A DNA stretch of 64,000 bases from Phycisphaerae bacterium (GTDB lineage Bacteria; Planctomycetota; Phycisphaerae; Sedimentisphaerales; Anaerobacaceae), in the NCBI GenBank assembly GCA_012744475.1, contig JAAYBV010000061.1:1-64000 (forward strand), given 5' to 3'. The notes beneath the pieces were generated by a model. It saw only the letters and a program-made list of their open reading frames with translations, made no database searches and was not told the DNA's origin. This document shows, piece after piece, positions 52,925-61,941 of this stretch (position 1 is the first letter of the stretch; every line of letters starts with the position of its first letter). The translations under genes and the position numbers were made by a program.

Positions 52925-54997
52925 ATGGGCAAGTTAGAGAATACGCGGAATATCGGCATTATGGCCCATATCGACGCGGGCAAGACCACGGTGACCGAGC
53001 GGATTCTCTACTACGCCGGAAAGACCTATAAAATGGGCGAGGTCCATGACGGCACGGCCGTCATGGACTACCTGGAAGAGGAACAGCAGCGAGGAATAAC
53101 CATCACCTCGGCGGCCACGAAGTGCCCGTGGAAGGATTTTGAGATCAATCTGATCGACACGCCGGGCCACATCGACTTCACCGCGGAGGTGGAGAGATCG
53201 CTTCGCGTACTCGACGGGGCGGTGGCCGTTTTCGACGGGAGCGAGGGGGTCCAGGCCCAGAGCGAGACAGTTTGGCGTCAAGGGCAGAAGTACGGTCTGC
53301 CTTGCCTGTGCTTCGTGAACAAAATGGACAAGATCGGCGCCGACTTCGAGATGAGCGTCCGGAGCATTCACGACAAGCTGCTGGCCCACCCGATCGTGAT
53401 GCAGATTCCCATGGGGGCGGGCGACCTGTTCGCCGGGATCATCGACCTGGTTGGGATGCAGGCGGTCTTTTACGAGACCGAGAAGATGGGGGCGAGCTTC
53501 CGCGAGAGGGAGATTCCCGCCGAGTACGCCGAGCAGGCGAAGCACTACCGGGCCCGCCTGATCGAGCAGGCGGCCGAACATGATGAAGCGCTGATGGACG
53601 CGTTCGTCAACGACCGGTCCGTCACGGCCGAGATGATCAGAAGAGCGGTTCGCAAGGGAACGCTGGCCAACAAGGTGAACCCGGTTTTCGTCGGGTCCGC
53701 CTTGAAGTACATCGGGGTCCAGCGGTTGCTCGACGGCGTTGTGGCGTACCTGCCTTCGCCGCTCGACAAGCCGGCTATTATAGGACACAAAGGGGACGAC
53801 GAGTCGAAGGAAGTCGCGATCAAGTGCGATCCGAAGGGGTCGCTGGTAGCCTTGGCGTTCAAGATTACCAGCGATTCGCACGGCGATCTGAGCTTTCTGC
53901 GAATCTACCAGGGGACCTTGAAGTCGGGCACCCGTGTTTTGAACGCCAACCGTGGCGCGAAGGAGAACATCACCCGCGTCTTCGAGATGCACGCCAACGA
54001 GCGCAGGATCCTGGATGAGGCGTCGGCCGGGGATATCGTGGCGGTCATCGGGCTCAGGCAGACCCTGACCGGCGATACGATCTGCGATACGAAGAAACCG
54101 GTGGTATTGCCAAGTATTACGTTTCCTCAGACGGTCATCACCATGTCGATCGAACCGAGAACGGCCGCCGAAAGGGCGAAATTGGCGACCGCCCTGGAAG
54201 CGATCCGGCGCGAGGACCCGACGTTCGAGTACAAGATCGATCCGGACACCGGCCAGACGGTTATCTGCGGCATGGGAGAACTGCACCTCGAAGTCCTCCA
54301 GCACAAGCTTACGCGGGAACGGAAGGTGGATGTCAGAGTAGGCAAGCCCCGGGTGGCGTACAAAGAGGCCATCACCCAGCGGGCCGAGGCGGAGGCCAAG
54401 TTTGTCCACCAGAGCGGCGGGCACGGCCAGTACGGGCACGTGGTTCTGGCCGTCGAACCCCTGCTTTCCGAGGACGGGCACTACTCGCCCGACCTGCGGT
54501 TCACCGCCAACGTCACGCCGGACCAGGTTCCGAGGGAGTTTGTCCCGTCCGTGGAACAGGGTGTGCGCGAGGCGTCCGGCAACGGGGTCCTGGCCGGTTA
54601 CCCGGTCGTGGGCCTGAGGGTGACGCTCACCGGGGGCTCGTTCCACTCGGTGGACTCGTCGGAGCTGGCCTTTGAACAGGCCGCCGGGATGGCCCTCGAA
54701 AAGGCCATGAAGGAGGCTGGGCCGGTCCTGCTGGAGCCGGTGATGCGCGTTCAGGCGGTCGTCCCCGAAGCCGCGTTTGGGGCTGTGCAGGCGGATCTGC
54801 TGGCCAAGAGAGGGCTGATAACCGACTGCCGGGTCCACGGCAACATGCGTGTGGTCGACGCGAACGTGCCGCTGGTGGAGCTGTTCGGTTATTCCAGCGA
54901 CATTCGAAGTCTCACGGCCGGCCGCGGGAACTTCACGATGGAGCCTCTGAGCTACGAGAGAGTCCCCGATCAGGTCGCTAAAGCGATCCTTTTCTGA
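52925..54997 (+). CDS. fusA: translation elongation factor G
   Basis: The 690-residue GTPase drives ribosome translocation. Motifs are [32 protein letters not shown] and the domain-IV-type [27 protein letters not shown] starts the protein, so I use ATG 52925. Planctomycetes often have more than one EF-G; this copy sits where fusA of the str operon is expected, but without tuf after it. It could be an spdEFG-type factor, with translocation or recycling function; sequence alone does not separate these for me. Confidence 0.9.
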   Translation: MGKLENTRNIGIMAHIDAGKTTVTERILYYAGKTYKMGEVHDGTAVMDYLEEEQQRGITITSAATKCPWKDFEINLIDTPGHIDFTAEVERSLRVLDGAVAVFDGSEGVQAQSETVWRQGQKYGLPCLCFVNKMDKIGADFEMSVRSIHDKLLAHPIVMQIPMGAGDLFAGIIDLVGMQAVFYETEKMGASFREREIPAEYAEQAKHYRARLIEQAAEHDEALMDAFVNDRSVTAEMIRRAVRKGTLANKVNPVFVGSALKYIGVQRLLDGVVAYLPSPLDKPAIIGHKGDDESKEVAIKCDPKGSLVALAFKITSDSHGDLSFLRIYQGTLKSGTRVLNANRGAKENITRVFEMHANERRILDEASAGDIVAVIGLRQTLTGDTICDTKKPVVLPSITFPQTVITMSIEPRTAAERAKLATALEAIRREDPTFEYKIDPDTGQTVICGMGELHLEVLQHKLTRERKVDVRVGKPRVAYKEAITQRAEAEAKFVHQSGGHGQYGHVVLAVEPLLSEDGHYSPDLRFTANVTPDQVPREFVPSVEQGVREASGNGVLAGYPVVGLRVTLTGGSFHSVDSSELAFEQAAGMALEKAMKEAGPVLLEPVMRVQAVVPEAAFGAVQADLLAKRGLITDCRVHGNMRVVDANVPLVELFGYSSDIRSLTAGRGNFTMEPLSYERVPDQVAKAILF

Positions 54998-55025
54998 ACC
55001 GCATCAGAAAATTTCACTTTTTTGT
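54991..55025 (+). terminator. weak terminator-like hairpin after fusA
   Basis: TTTCTGA (54991-54997, including the fusA stop) pairs with TCAGAAA (55004-55010), followed by ATTTCACTTTTTTT. The stem is A/T-rich, so efficiency is doubtful. Confidence 0.45.
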
Positions 55026-55046
55026 GCGGATTTGTGTGGCCGGCTG

Positions 55047-55075
55047 TTGACGCCATGCAGACTTCGTGATAAATT
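55047..55075 (+). promoter_or_regulatory. promoter of the S10-spc ribosomal protein operon
   Basis: TTGACG (55047-55052), 17-bp spacer, TAAATT (55070-55075). Initiation near 55082 gives a leader of about 410 nt before rpsJ. Confidence 0.75.
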
Positions 55076-55097
55076 TTTGGTTTTTCAGCTGTAGCGA

Positions 55098-55378
55098 GCA
55101 TGGTCAGGATGACCGTGCGATACATAGTTACGCTGTGGCATATCTGTGATTGCCATCAAGGATGGCTCAGTTGGTTTTCTTTGTGACTTGGGGTTTGGCG
55201 AAGCTGACAACGGCTTTGCAGTGGCCTTCTGCGGGCCCAAGCCTCAACCCTTTAAGGAAGGCCGAGTTCGGTCGTCGGTCGCACCTCGATAGCGAGGGCG
55301 AAACCGTGGACCGAAGCCTTTCCTGTCTGTGACCAAGCGAAAAAGCGTTCATCGGGGTAGACGTAGTGTCTGCACCGA
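55098..55378 (+). ncRNA. structured leader or RNA upstream of rpsJ, at least five hairpins
   Basis: Visible stems: 55098-55106/55110-55118 (9 bp, one G-U); 55152-55157/55161-55166 (6 bp, 3-nt loop); 55198-55204/55213-55219 (7 bp, one G-U); a long interrupted arm 55255-55324 of about 27 bp (AGGAAGGC/GCC-TTTCCT, TTCGGTC/GACCGAA, CGGT/ACCG, CGC/GCG, CCTCG/CGAGG); and 55352-55378 (TCGG/CCGA and AGAC/GTCT). No open frame of coding quality lies here. This is either an autoregulatory 5' leader of the S10 operon or an independent non-coding RNA. It does not resemble RNase P, tmRNA or SRP RNA, and I see no 6S features. Confidence 0.6.
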
Positions 55379-55493
55379 CGGATGGTACTGTAAGTGTGGG
55401 TAATGACGCCGGTGTCGTTGGCGGTCGCCGCAGCCCGTCAAAACGAGTGGTTTGGCGGCAAAATGCGACGATCGGGTGGTCCAGAGGAGTAGT

Positions 55494-55808
55494 ATGGCTG
55501 CCGAAACAGAGAGAATTCGAATTCGGATGGAGGCGTACGATCATCGGGCGCTGGATGCCTCCGCTCGGGAGATCGTAGAGCATGCTCGTCGGACGAATGC
55601 GCGGGTCAGCGGTCCGGTCCCGCTTCCGACGCGCATCGAGCGGTACACCGTGCTGCGCAGCCCCCACATCGACAAGAAGTCGCGTGAGCAGTTCGAGCTC
55701 CGGACGCACAAACGGCTCATTGACATCCACGAGGCGAACGCGAGGACGGCCGAGGTGCTGAACCGTCTGGTGGTTCCCGCGGGCGTTTTCGTGAAGATCA
55801 AGGCGTAA
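55494..55808 (+). CDS. rpsJ: 30S ribosomal protein S10
   Basis: The 104-residue protein shows [51 protein letters not shown] and the closing GVFVKIKA. It assembles in the 30S head and, as NusE, in antitermination. GAGGAG lies before ATG 55494. First gene of the S10 operon and follows the long leader. Confidence 0.96.
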   Translation: MAAETERIRIRMEAYDHRALDASAREIVEHARRTNARVSGPVPLPTRIERYTVLRSPHIDKKSREQFELRTHKRLIDIHEANARTAEVLNRLVVPAGVFVKIKA

Positions 55809-55826
55809 GACCAAGGACCTTTGAGT

Positions 55827-56477
55827 ATGGCCATGCTGCTTGGGAAGAAGGTGGGGATGACCCGTGTATACGACGAATCGGGGGAGCTTATCCCGGTGAC
55901 GGTGATCGAAGCCGGACCGTGCACGATCACCCAGGTCAAGACCACCGAGACGGATGGGTACGATGCCATCCAGGTGGGTTTCGAGGATGTGAAGCCGTCG
56001 CGGCGGAAACGGCCGCAGGTGGGCCATGCCAAGAAAGCCGGGACCGCGCCGAAGAAGTTCGTCAGGGAGTACCGCTTTTCGGACAAGCCCGAAAAGGAAT
56101 ACCAGCCGGGCGATTCGCTGACGGTTGCCGTGTTCGCGGATACCAAGTATGTCGATGTGACCGGAACCAGCAAGGGCAAGGGAACGGCCGGCGTGATGAA
56201 GCGTCACGGATTCGGCGGGTTTTCTGCTTCGCACGGCACCGAGCGGAGGCACCGGGCGCCTGGCTCGCAGTCGGGCTACGGGACGAACCGAGGCTGGAGC
56301 GGCGGCATCAAGAAGGGAAAGCGCATGGGCGGCCACATGGGAACCGACCGCGTAACGACCAAGAACCACAGTCTGGTCTCGATCGACGAGGAGAAGAACC
56401 TGCTCGTGGTCAAAGGAGCCGTGCCGGGGCCGGCCGGTGGGTACTGCATCGTGCGAACGGCAAAGAGACCTCAGTGA
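55827..56477 (+). CDS. rplC: 50S ribosomal protein L3
   Basis: The 216-residue protein starts MAMLLGKKVGMTRVYDE and shows VDVTGTSKGKGTAGVMKRH, the extended loop HRAPGSQSGYG and GKRMGGHMGTDRVTTKN. AAGGA lies nine bases before ATG 55827. It is 18 bp after rpsJ. Length is normal. Confidence 0.96.
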   Translation: MAMLLGKKVGMTRVYDESGELIPVTVIEAGPCTITQVKTTETDGYDAIQVGFEDVKPSRRKRPQVGHAKKAGTAPKKFVREYRFSDKPEKEYQPGDSLTVAVFADTKYVDVTGTSKGKGTAGVMKRHGFGGFSASHGTERRHRAPGSQSGYGTNRGWSGGIKKGKRMGGHMGTDRVTTKNHSLVSIDEEKNLLVVKGAVPGPAGGYCIVRTAKRPQ

Positions 56478-56481
56478 GTGA

Positions 56482-57132
56482 ATGAGTGTGCCAGCGATGA
56501 TGGAATTGACAGTCTATAACCGTAGCGGCCAGGAGGTCGACAAGCTCCGCGTCGATGAGACGGTGCTGGGTGGCGCGGTGCGGTATGCCCTGCTCAAGCA
56601 GGCGATCGTGATGTACCAGGCAAATCGACGACAGGGAACCGTCAAGACGAAGGGCCGCAGCGAAGTGGCCGGTTCGGACAAGAAGCTCTTCCGGCAGAAG
56701 GGAACGGGCAACGCCCGCGTGGGCAACCGGCGAACGGGCAAACGGGTCGGCGGCGGCATGATTTTTGCGAAGGTCCCCAGGGATTTCCGTCAGACCATGC
56801 CGCGCACGCAGCGGCGCCTGGCGAGGGATTCGGCGGTGCTGGCCAAGCTCCGCAAGAACCAGGTGGTGGTTGTGGACGGACTGGGGTTCGAAGAGCCCCG
56901 CACGAAGGAATTTGCGGGCATCCTGAAGAACCTGAAGATCGACCGCAGTTGCCTGGTGGCGGTGAAGGAATACGATCAGAACCTCTACAAATCGGCCCGG
57001 AACGTCCAGAAAGTGGCGGTGCTGCCGGTGGCGGATTTGAATGCGGGGGATATTTGCACGCACCAGAGGATGTTGTTCACGAAGGACGCTCTGGTGGCGT
57101 TCCTGAATAGAGACGCCGACAGCGAGAGCTGA
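56482..57132 (+). CDS. rplD: 50S ribosomal protein L4
   Basis: The 216-residue protein has MELTVYNRSGQEVDKLRVDE, the extended loop SEVAGSDKKLFRQKGTGNARVGNR that reaches the exit tunnel, and a C-terminal DLNAGDICTHQRMLFTKDAL. It starts four bases after the rplC stop. Whether it represses the operon as in E. coli cannot be told; the leader at 55098 is not like the E. coli one. Confidence 0.95.
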   Translation: MSVPAMMELTVYNRSGQEVDKLRVDETVLGGAVRYALLKQAIVMYQANRRQGTVKTKGRSEVAGSDKKLFRQKGTGNARVGNRRTGKRVGGGMIFAKVPRDFRQTMPRTQRRLARDSAVLAKLRKNQVVVVDGLGFEEPRTKEFAGILKNLKIDRSCLVAVKEYDQNLYKSARNVQKVAVLPVADLNAGDICTHQRMLFTKDALVAFLNRDADSES

Positions 57133-57197
57133 CGGGTGAACGGGTAGAGCCTGCGTTGCGCGAGGCGCGACGGCACGTGAGAGAATGCGGTCCTGGA

Positions 57198-57476
57198 ATG
57201 GATAACTTCAACGTAATAGTTCGACCCTTGGTCACCGAACAGGGGATTCACTTCGCCAACGCGAAGGGCGCGTATGCCTTCGAGGTCAATCGCAAGGCGA
57301 ACAAGACGCAGGTGAAGAACGCCGTGGAGAAGATTTACGGCGTGAAAGTGGACAAGGTCAGGACGGCCAACCGCAAGGGCAAGCAGAGGCGTCGCGGTCG
57401 GACGGTCGGCGTGACTTCCAGTTGGAAGAAGGCGATCGTGTACCTGCAGCCGGACTACCACATCGATCTGTTCTGA
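57198..57476 (+). CDS. rplW: 50S ribosomal protein L23
   Basis: The 92-residue protein reads VIVRPLVTEQGIHFANAKGAYAFEVNRKANK and VNAVEKIYGVKVDKVRTAN-like, the family core that forms the chaperone and SRP docking site at the exit tunnel. ATG 57198 gives MDNFNVIVRPL; the upstream frame extension lacks similarity. Confidence 0.95.
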   Translation: MDNFNVIVRPLVTEQGIHFANAKGAYAFEVNRKANKTQVKNAVEKIYGVKVDKVRTANRKGKQRRRGRTVGVTSSWKKAIVYLQPDYHIDLF

Positions 57477-57501
57477 GACGGTACGATAGAGAGATAGCGA
57501 T

Positions 57502-58353
57502 ATGGGCATTCGAACTTATAGACCAACCAGTGCGGGGCGTCGGAACAGTTCCGTGAACGATTACTCGGAGCTGACGACGAATCGGCCGGAGAAGACGCTG
57601 TGCAAGCGGATCAAGAAGCACGGCGGCCGAAACCATCGCGGCATCGTCACGGTGCGGTTCCGTGGCGGCGGGGCGCGGCGCATCTATCGTGTGATTGACT
57701 TCAAGCGCAACAAGGACGGGATGGCGGCGAAGGTCGCGACGGTGGAGTATGATCCGAATCGCGGCTGCTTCATCTCGCTGTTGGAATACCAGGACGGTGA
57801 GAAGCGGTATATTCTGTGCCCGCTGGGCATCAAGGTGGGCGACGTGGTGGAGAGCGGCCCGGCGTGCGAGCCGAAGGTGGGCAACGCGATGCCTCTGGGC
57901 GCGATTCCGGCCAGCCTCGAAGTCCACAATGTGGAGATGACCGCCGGACAGGGCGGCAAGCTGGTGCGCGGCGCAGGCAACGCGGCGCGCATCGTCGCCA
58001 AGGAAGGGGATTGGGTCACGCTGGTTCTGCCGAGCGGGGAAATGCGTATGGTGCGCAAGGAGTGCCGTGCGACGATCGGCCGGCTGAGCAATCCCGAGCG
58101 GCAGAACATTCGCATCGGCAAGGCCGGGCGCAAGCGGCACATGGGACGCCGGCCGCACGTCAGGGGCAAGGCGATGAACCCCGTGGCGCACCCGATGGGC
58201 GGCGGGGAAGGCCGCTCCAACGGCGGGCGACACCCGTGCTCGCCGAGGGGCAAGCTGGCAAAGGGCGGCAAGACGCGGAATCCGCGGAAGATCAGCAACA
58301 ACCGGATTATCCGGCGCCGCAAGAACAAACGTCAGGGGCAGTTGGTGCTGTGA
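57502..58353 (+). CDS. rplB: 50S ribosomal protein L2
   Basis: The 283-residue protein needed for subunit joining shows MGIRTYRPTSAGRRNSSVND, GGGARRIYRVIDFKRNK, GAGNAARIVAKEGDWVTLVLPSGE and the peptidyl-transferase-adjacent VAHPMGGGEGRSNGGRHPCSP. Length is typical of the family. Confidence 0.97.
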   Translation: MGIRTYRPTSAGRRNSSVNDYSELTTNRPEKTLCKRIKKHGGRNHRGIVTVRFRGGGARRIYRVIDFKRNKDGMAAKVATVEYDPNRGCFISLLEYQDGEKRYILCPLGIKVGDVVESGPACEPKVGNAMPLGAIPASLEVHNVEMTAGQGGKLVRGAGNAARIVAKEGDWVTLVLPSGEMRMVRKECRATIGRLSNPERQNIRIGKAGRKRHMGRRPHVRGKAMNPVAHPMGGGEGRSNGGRHPCSPRGKLAKGGKTRNPRKISNNRIIRRRKNKRQGQLVL

Positions 58354-58424
58354 TGATGGGATGACACTTGGGCGGTCGTTCGGCGTAGGCCGCGACGGTG
58401 CCCGGGACAGTGAAGAGAGCCAAG

Positions 58425-58694
58425 ATGGGTAGATCGCTCAAAAAAGGACCGTTTGTCGACGAGAAGGTGCTGGCCAAGGTGAGCAAGCAGACCAGTGACG
58501 GAAGCCGCAATCCGATCAAGACCTGGGCGCGACGTTGTACGATCGTGCCGGAGTTCGTCGGCTTCACCTTCATGGTTCACAACGGCAAGATGTTTCACAA
58601 AGTGTTCGTGACGGAAGACATGGTCGGGCATAAGCTCGGGGAGTTTTCGCCCACGCGGACGTTCAAGGGACATTCGAGCAAGAAGATCAAATAG
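58425..58694 (+). CDS. rpsS: 30S ribosomal protein S19
   Basis: The 89-residue protein reads [42 protein letters not shown] and [23 protein letters not shown] 58425 is the family start; it is 71 bp after rplB. Confidence 0.96.
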   Translation: MGRSLKKGPFVDEKVLAKVSKQTSDGSRNPIKTWARRCTIVPEFVGFTFMVHNGKMFHKVFVTEDMVGHKLGEFSPTRTFKGHSSKKIK

Positions 58695-58743
58695 GACGTG
58701 CGTGTGGAGTGCACGGTGACCCACCGGGTACAGGACCGAAGGT

Positions 58744-59292
58744 ATGATTAGCGCAACGAAACTCAAAGACGTGTGTCAGCGAAAGCGAGCGACGGCCGAC
58801 GATCTGGGTGCGAGCCTTGCCCGCGGCGGGTTCGACGACAAGAAGGCGGCGGCCGCGGTGCGGAACTGGCAGAAGGGTCTGTTCAAGCCGGCGCCGCAGA
58901 CGGAAGACATCCGACGGCTGGCCGAGGCGCTGAACGTTGAGGTGGGAGATATTGCGGCCTGGCGTTCGTCGTATCAATACGCCCCGATGTCGGCGCGCAA
59001 GGTGCGACTGGTCACCGAGTTGATCGTCGGGCGCAGCGTCCAGGACGCGATGGACATCCTGAAGTTCACGCGCAAGCGTGGCGCGGCGATGGTCGACAAG
59101 GTGCTGAAGGCGGCGGTGGCCGACGCGGACGAGCAGCAGGCCGACGTGGATCAGTTGTACGTCAGCGAGGCGCGCGTCGACGACGCGGGCATCCGGCTCG
59201 GGACCAAGCGGTGGATCCCGAAGGATCGCGGGCGGGCGCATCCGATTCACAAGAAGGCCTGTCATATTCACGTGACGGTGACGCAGGCGTAA
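58744..59292 (+). CDS. rplV: 50S ribosomal protein L22 with N-terminal HTH-like extension
   Basis: The 182-residue protein is about 70 residues longer than usual L22. Residues about 77-182 are the normal L22 fold (APMSARKVRLVTELIVGRSVQDAMDILKF, MVDKVLKAAVADAD, and the RLGTKRWIPKDRGRAHPI tunnel loop). Residues 1-72 resemble a Cro/CI helix-turn-helix (TADDLGASLARGG, AAVRNWQKGLFKPAPQ, IRRLAEALNVEVGDI). ATG 58744 lies 49 bp after rpsS and there is no stop between the parts. It may be a DNA- or RNA-binding regulator built into L22, or an rRNA-binding addition. Confidence 0.93.
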   Translation: MISATKLKDVCQRKRATADDLGASLARGGFDDKKAAAAVRNWQKGLFKPAPQTEDIRRLAEALNVEVGDIAAWRSSYQYAPMSARKVRLVTELIVGRSVQDAMDILKFTRKRGAAMVDKVLKAAVADADEQQADVDQLYVSEARVDDAGIRLGTKRWIPKDRGRAHPIHKKACHIHVTVTQA

Positions 59293-59329
59293 GCAAGACA
59301 AGGTGCAAAGAGTATCGAGATAGCTGACT

Positions 59330-60115
59330 ATGGGCCAGAAGACATCGCCAATCGGTTTCAGGACGGGAGTCACCCTCGGATGGCAGAGCACGTGGTTTGC
59401 CCCGAAGGCCAATTATGGGGATTATCTCGTCGAGGATCAGAAGATTCGCGATTTTGTGGACCAGCGCTTCAATCAGCGGATGCCGAAGGGGGCGGTGGCG
59501 CGGGTGGAGATCGTTCGGACCCGCAATGAGGTGAATGTGACCCTGCACAGCGGGCGTCCGGGCGTGGTGATCGGGCCGCGCGGGGGTGAGGTGGACAAGC
59601 TCCGCGAGGAGATCGAGAGCCTGATCCAGCGCAAGGTGACGGTCAACGTGGTGGAGATCAAGGACCCGGATCTGAACGCGACGCTGGTGGCGCAGGGGAT
59701 TGCCGAGCAGTTGGGCAAGCGGGCGTCGTTTCGGCGTACGATGAAGCAGTACTGCGAGGGCGCGATGAACGCCGGGGCGCGGGGCGTGAAGATCATGTGC
59801 TCCGGACGTCTGGCGGGCTCCGAGATGGCGCGGACGGAAACCCAGAAGATGGGCAGCATTCCGCTGCACACGCTGGATGCCGACGTGGACTACGCGCTGG
59901 GAACGGCGCGGACGACGTACGGTGCGATCGGCATCAAGGTGTGGATCTACAAGGGCAAATTCGGCGAACAGGCCGAGCCGGTGCGTCGTCGGCCGCGACG
60001 CCGGCCGCCGCGGTCGATGGGGGATTCGCGGCGACCCGAAGGGACGCGACCGGAGCCGATGGACGGCGGTGACGCCGGGAACGCTGGTGAGGCGGCGCCC
60101 GTCGCAGGGGAATAG
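59330..60115 (+). CDS. rpsC: 30S ribosomal protein S3 with basic C-terminal extension
   Basis: The 261-residue protein has the KH domain (VTLHSGRPGVVIGPRGGEVDKLREE) and the C-terminal domain (GVKIMCSGRLAGSEMARTE, VWIYKGKFG). After residue about 215 a Pro/Arg-rich tail (RRRPRRRPPRSMGDSRRPEG) of about 45 residues follows, disordered in all likelihood. S3 helps form the mRNA entry channel. Start ATG 59330. Confidence 0.96.
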   Translation: MGQKTSPIGFRTGVTLGWQSTWFAPKANYGDYLVEDQKIRDFVDQRFNQRMPKGAVARVEIVRTRNEVNVTLHSGRPGVVIGPRGGEVDKLREEIESLIQRKVTVNVVEIKDPDLNATLVAQGIAEQLGKRASFRRTMKQYCEGAMNAGARGVKIMCSGRLAGSEMARTETQKMGSIPLHTLDADVDYALGTARTTYGAIGIKVWIYKGKFGEQAEPVRRRPRRRPPRSMGDSRRPEGTRPEPMDGGDAGNAGEAAPVAGE

Positions 60116-60169
60116 ACGACGAGGCCGGTTGGAGCGTCGGTGGGAATGAGTAGGGAAAGGTCGTAACAC

Positions 60170-60589
60170 ATGGCGATGATGCCGAAACGAGTGAAGTACC
60201 GTAAGAGCCAGCGCGGGCGGATGAAGGGCAACGCCACGCGGAGCAACTACGTTGCATTCGGCGAATACGGGCTTCAGGTGCTGGAGATGAGCTGGATCAC
60301 GGCCAAGAACATCGAAGCCGGCCGTGTGGCGGCTACGCACTTTCTGCACCGCGAAGGCAAGGTGTATATCCGGGTGTTCCCGAGCAAACCGGTCAGCTCC
60401 AAGCCGCTGGAAACCCGAATGGGCAAGGGCAAAGGGGAGCCGGAGTTCTGGGTGGCCAGAGTTCGGCCGGGCCAGGTGTGCTTCGAAGTCGGCGGAGTTA
60501 CGGAAGAGGTCGCCCGAGAGGCGCTGGCCCGCGTGGCTCACAAGATGCCCATCCGTTGTCGCTTTGTTCGCCGCAGGCATGCGGTCTGA
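60170..60589 (+). CDS. rplP: 50S ribosomal protein L16
   Basis: The 139-residue protein shows [46 protein letters not shown] and [19 protein letters not shown]. It helps to place A-site tRNA. ATG 60170 begins [12 protein letters not shown]. Normal length. Confidence 0.96.
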   Translation: MAMMPKRVKYRKSQRGRMKGNATRSNYVAFGEYGLQVLEMSWITAKNIEAGRVAATHFLHREGKVYIRVFPSKPVSSKPLETRMGKGKGEPEFWVARVRPGQVCFEVGGVTEEVAREALARVAHKMPIRCRFVRRRHAV

Positions 60590-60602
60590 GAGAGGATACG
60601 AC

Positions 60603-60791
60603 GTGAAGGCCAAGCAGTTGAGAGAGATGACGCAGGACGAGCTTCAGAGCACGATGGAGGACCTCGAGAGGCGCCTCTTCGATCTGCGATCGCAATCGGT
60701 CACGGAGAAGCTGGAAGACTCGAAGGCAATCATCAATACGCGCCGTGACGTGGCACGCATCAAGACGCTGTTGCGCGAGCGCCGCAAGTAA
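60603..60791 (+). CDS. rpmC: 50S ribosomal protein L29
   Basis: The 62-residue helical protein reads [20 protein letters not shown] and [18 protein letters not shown]. Translation begins at GTG 60603, with GAGAGG eight bases upstream; no ATG fits. It is 13 bp after rplP, and longer in-frame starts lie inside rplP. Confidence 0.93.
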   Translation: MKAKQLREMTQDELQSTMEDLERRLFDLRSQSVTEKLEDSKAIINTRRDVARIKTLLRERRK

Positions 60792-60819
60792 CGGTCACGA
60801 TCGCAGGGGCGGGTTGGAA

Positions 60820-61092
60820 ATGGTCTCTATGGAAATGCAGAAAGAAGCAAGAACGCGGACGGGCGTGGTCAGCAGCAGGAGCGGCAGCAAGAGCATTCGG
60901 GTGACGATCGAGTACAAGGTCAAGCACCCGAAGTACGGCAAGTACGTTCGGCGGCGGACGAAGCTGGCGGTCCACGACGAGCAGAACGCTTGCGGGGTGG
61001 GCGACCTGGTGGAGATCGCCGAGTGCCGGCCGCTGAGCAAGACCAAGAGCTGGCGCGTGGTGCGCGTGGTGCAGAAGGCAATCGCGGTATAG
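60820..61092 (+). CDS. rpsQ: 30S ribosomal protein S17
   Basis: The 90-residue protein reads [65 protein letters not shown], the S17 OB fold. ATG 60820 is used; ATG 60829 and 60835 in frame are possible. Twenty-eight bases separate it from rpmC. Confidence 0.94.
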   Translation: MVSMEMQKEARTRTGVVSSRSGSKSIRVTIEYKVKHPKYGKYVRRRTKLAVHDEQNACGVGDLVEIAECRPLSKTKSWRVVRVVQKAIAV

Positions 61093-61116
61093 GACCGAAT
61101 TCGAGACGGCAAGACG

Positions 61117-61503
61117 ATGATTCAGCAAGAAACCATGTTGGACGTGGCCGACAACTCCGGTGTGAAGACGGCGCTGTGTATCAAGGTGCTCCGCAAGGAG
61201 GGCGCGAAAGGCAAGTACACGCGGCCGGTGGCGCGGATCGGTGATGTGGTCTGCGTGGCCATCAAGAAGTCGCTTCCCACGTGCCAGTTGGATGACAAGA
61301 AGGTTCACAAGTGCGTGATCATTCGGACGAAGAGCCCGGTGAGACGGCCGGACGGGAGTTACGTTCGGTTCGACAGCAACGCGGCGGTGATGATCGACAA
61401 CGACGGCAACCCCATTGGAACGAGAATCTTCGGGGCGGTCGCGCGGGAGCTTCGCGAGAAGAATTACATGAAGATCATCTCCCTGGCCAGTGAGGTGGTG
61501 TAA
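61117..61503 (+). CDS. rplN: 50S ribosomal protein L14
   Basis: The 128-residue protein starts [25 protein letters not shown] and has [45 protein letters not shown]. It binds L19 and rRNA at the subunit interface. Length is slightly above the usual 122 because of a short insertion around 74-78. Confidence 0.97.
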   Translation: MIQQETMLDVADNSGVKTALCIKVLRKEGAKGKYTRPVARIGDVVCVAIKKSLPTCQLDDKKVHKCVIIRTKSPVRRPDGSYVRFDSNAAVMIDNDGNPIGTRIFGAVARELREKNYMKIISLASEVV

Positions 61504-61551
61504 GTCCTTACGGGAACGCTCCGGGCGACGGAAGACGAGGCAGGAACAGAT

Positions 61552-61884
61552 ATGGCCGTACATGTAAAGAGAGGCGACACGGTGCAGATCATCGCCGGGG
61601 ACCACAAAGGCGCCACCGGACGCGTGCTGCACGTGTACCTGGACAAACAGGTGGTGGTGGTTCAGGGGCAGAACGTGGCGAAACGGCACGTGCGTCCGTC
61701 CCGGCGGAATCCGCAGGGGGGACGCATCAGCGTCGAGCAGCCGATTCACATCAGCAACGTCCTGCCGGTGAACCCGAAGTCGGGCAAGGGCAGCCGGGTC
61801 CGCTACCAGCAGAGCCAGGGCGGCGCCAAGAAGCGCCTGGCCAGCGATGGGACGGAGATCGGCACGGTCAGGAAGGCGAAATAG
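61552..61884 (+). CDS. rplX: 50S ribosomal protein L24
   Basis: The 110-residue protein has the KOW motif (VKRGDTVQIIAGDHKGATGRVLHVYLDKQVVVVQG) and RISVEQPIHISNVLPVNP. It starts 23S rRNA folding during assembly. ATG 61552 follows GGAACAGAT. Normal length. Confidence 0.96.
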   Translation: MAVHVKRGDTVQIIAGDHKGATGRVLHVYLDKQVVVVQGQNVAKRHVRPSRRNPQGGRISVEQPIHISNVLPVNPKSGKGSRVRYQQSQGGAKKRLASDGTEIGTVRKAK

Positions 61885-61941
61885 GAACTTAGGTGGCCCC
61901 AGGTCACGCCGCTGGCGTGCGGGGACGACAGGCAGAGAAGA

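Noticed and set aside
55150-55332. 60-codon frame inside the rpsJ leader
   Set aside because: It overlaps strong RNA stems, has no family match and lacks a good ribosome site; structured RNA explains the region better.
55098-55378. 6S RNA, RNase P RNA, tmRNA or SRP RNA in the rpsJ leader
   Set aside because: I looked for their conserved motifs and found none; the series of separate hairpins does not fit their shapes.
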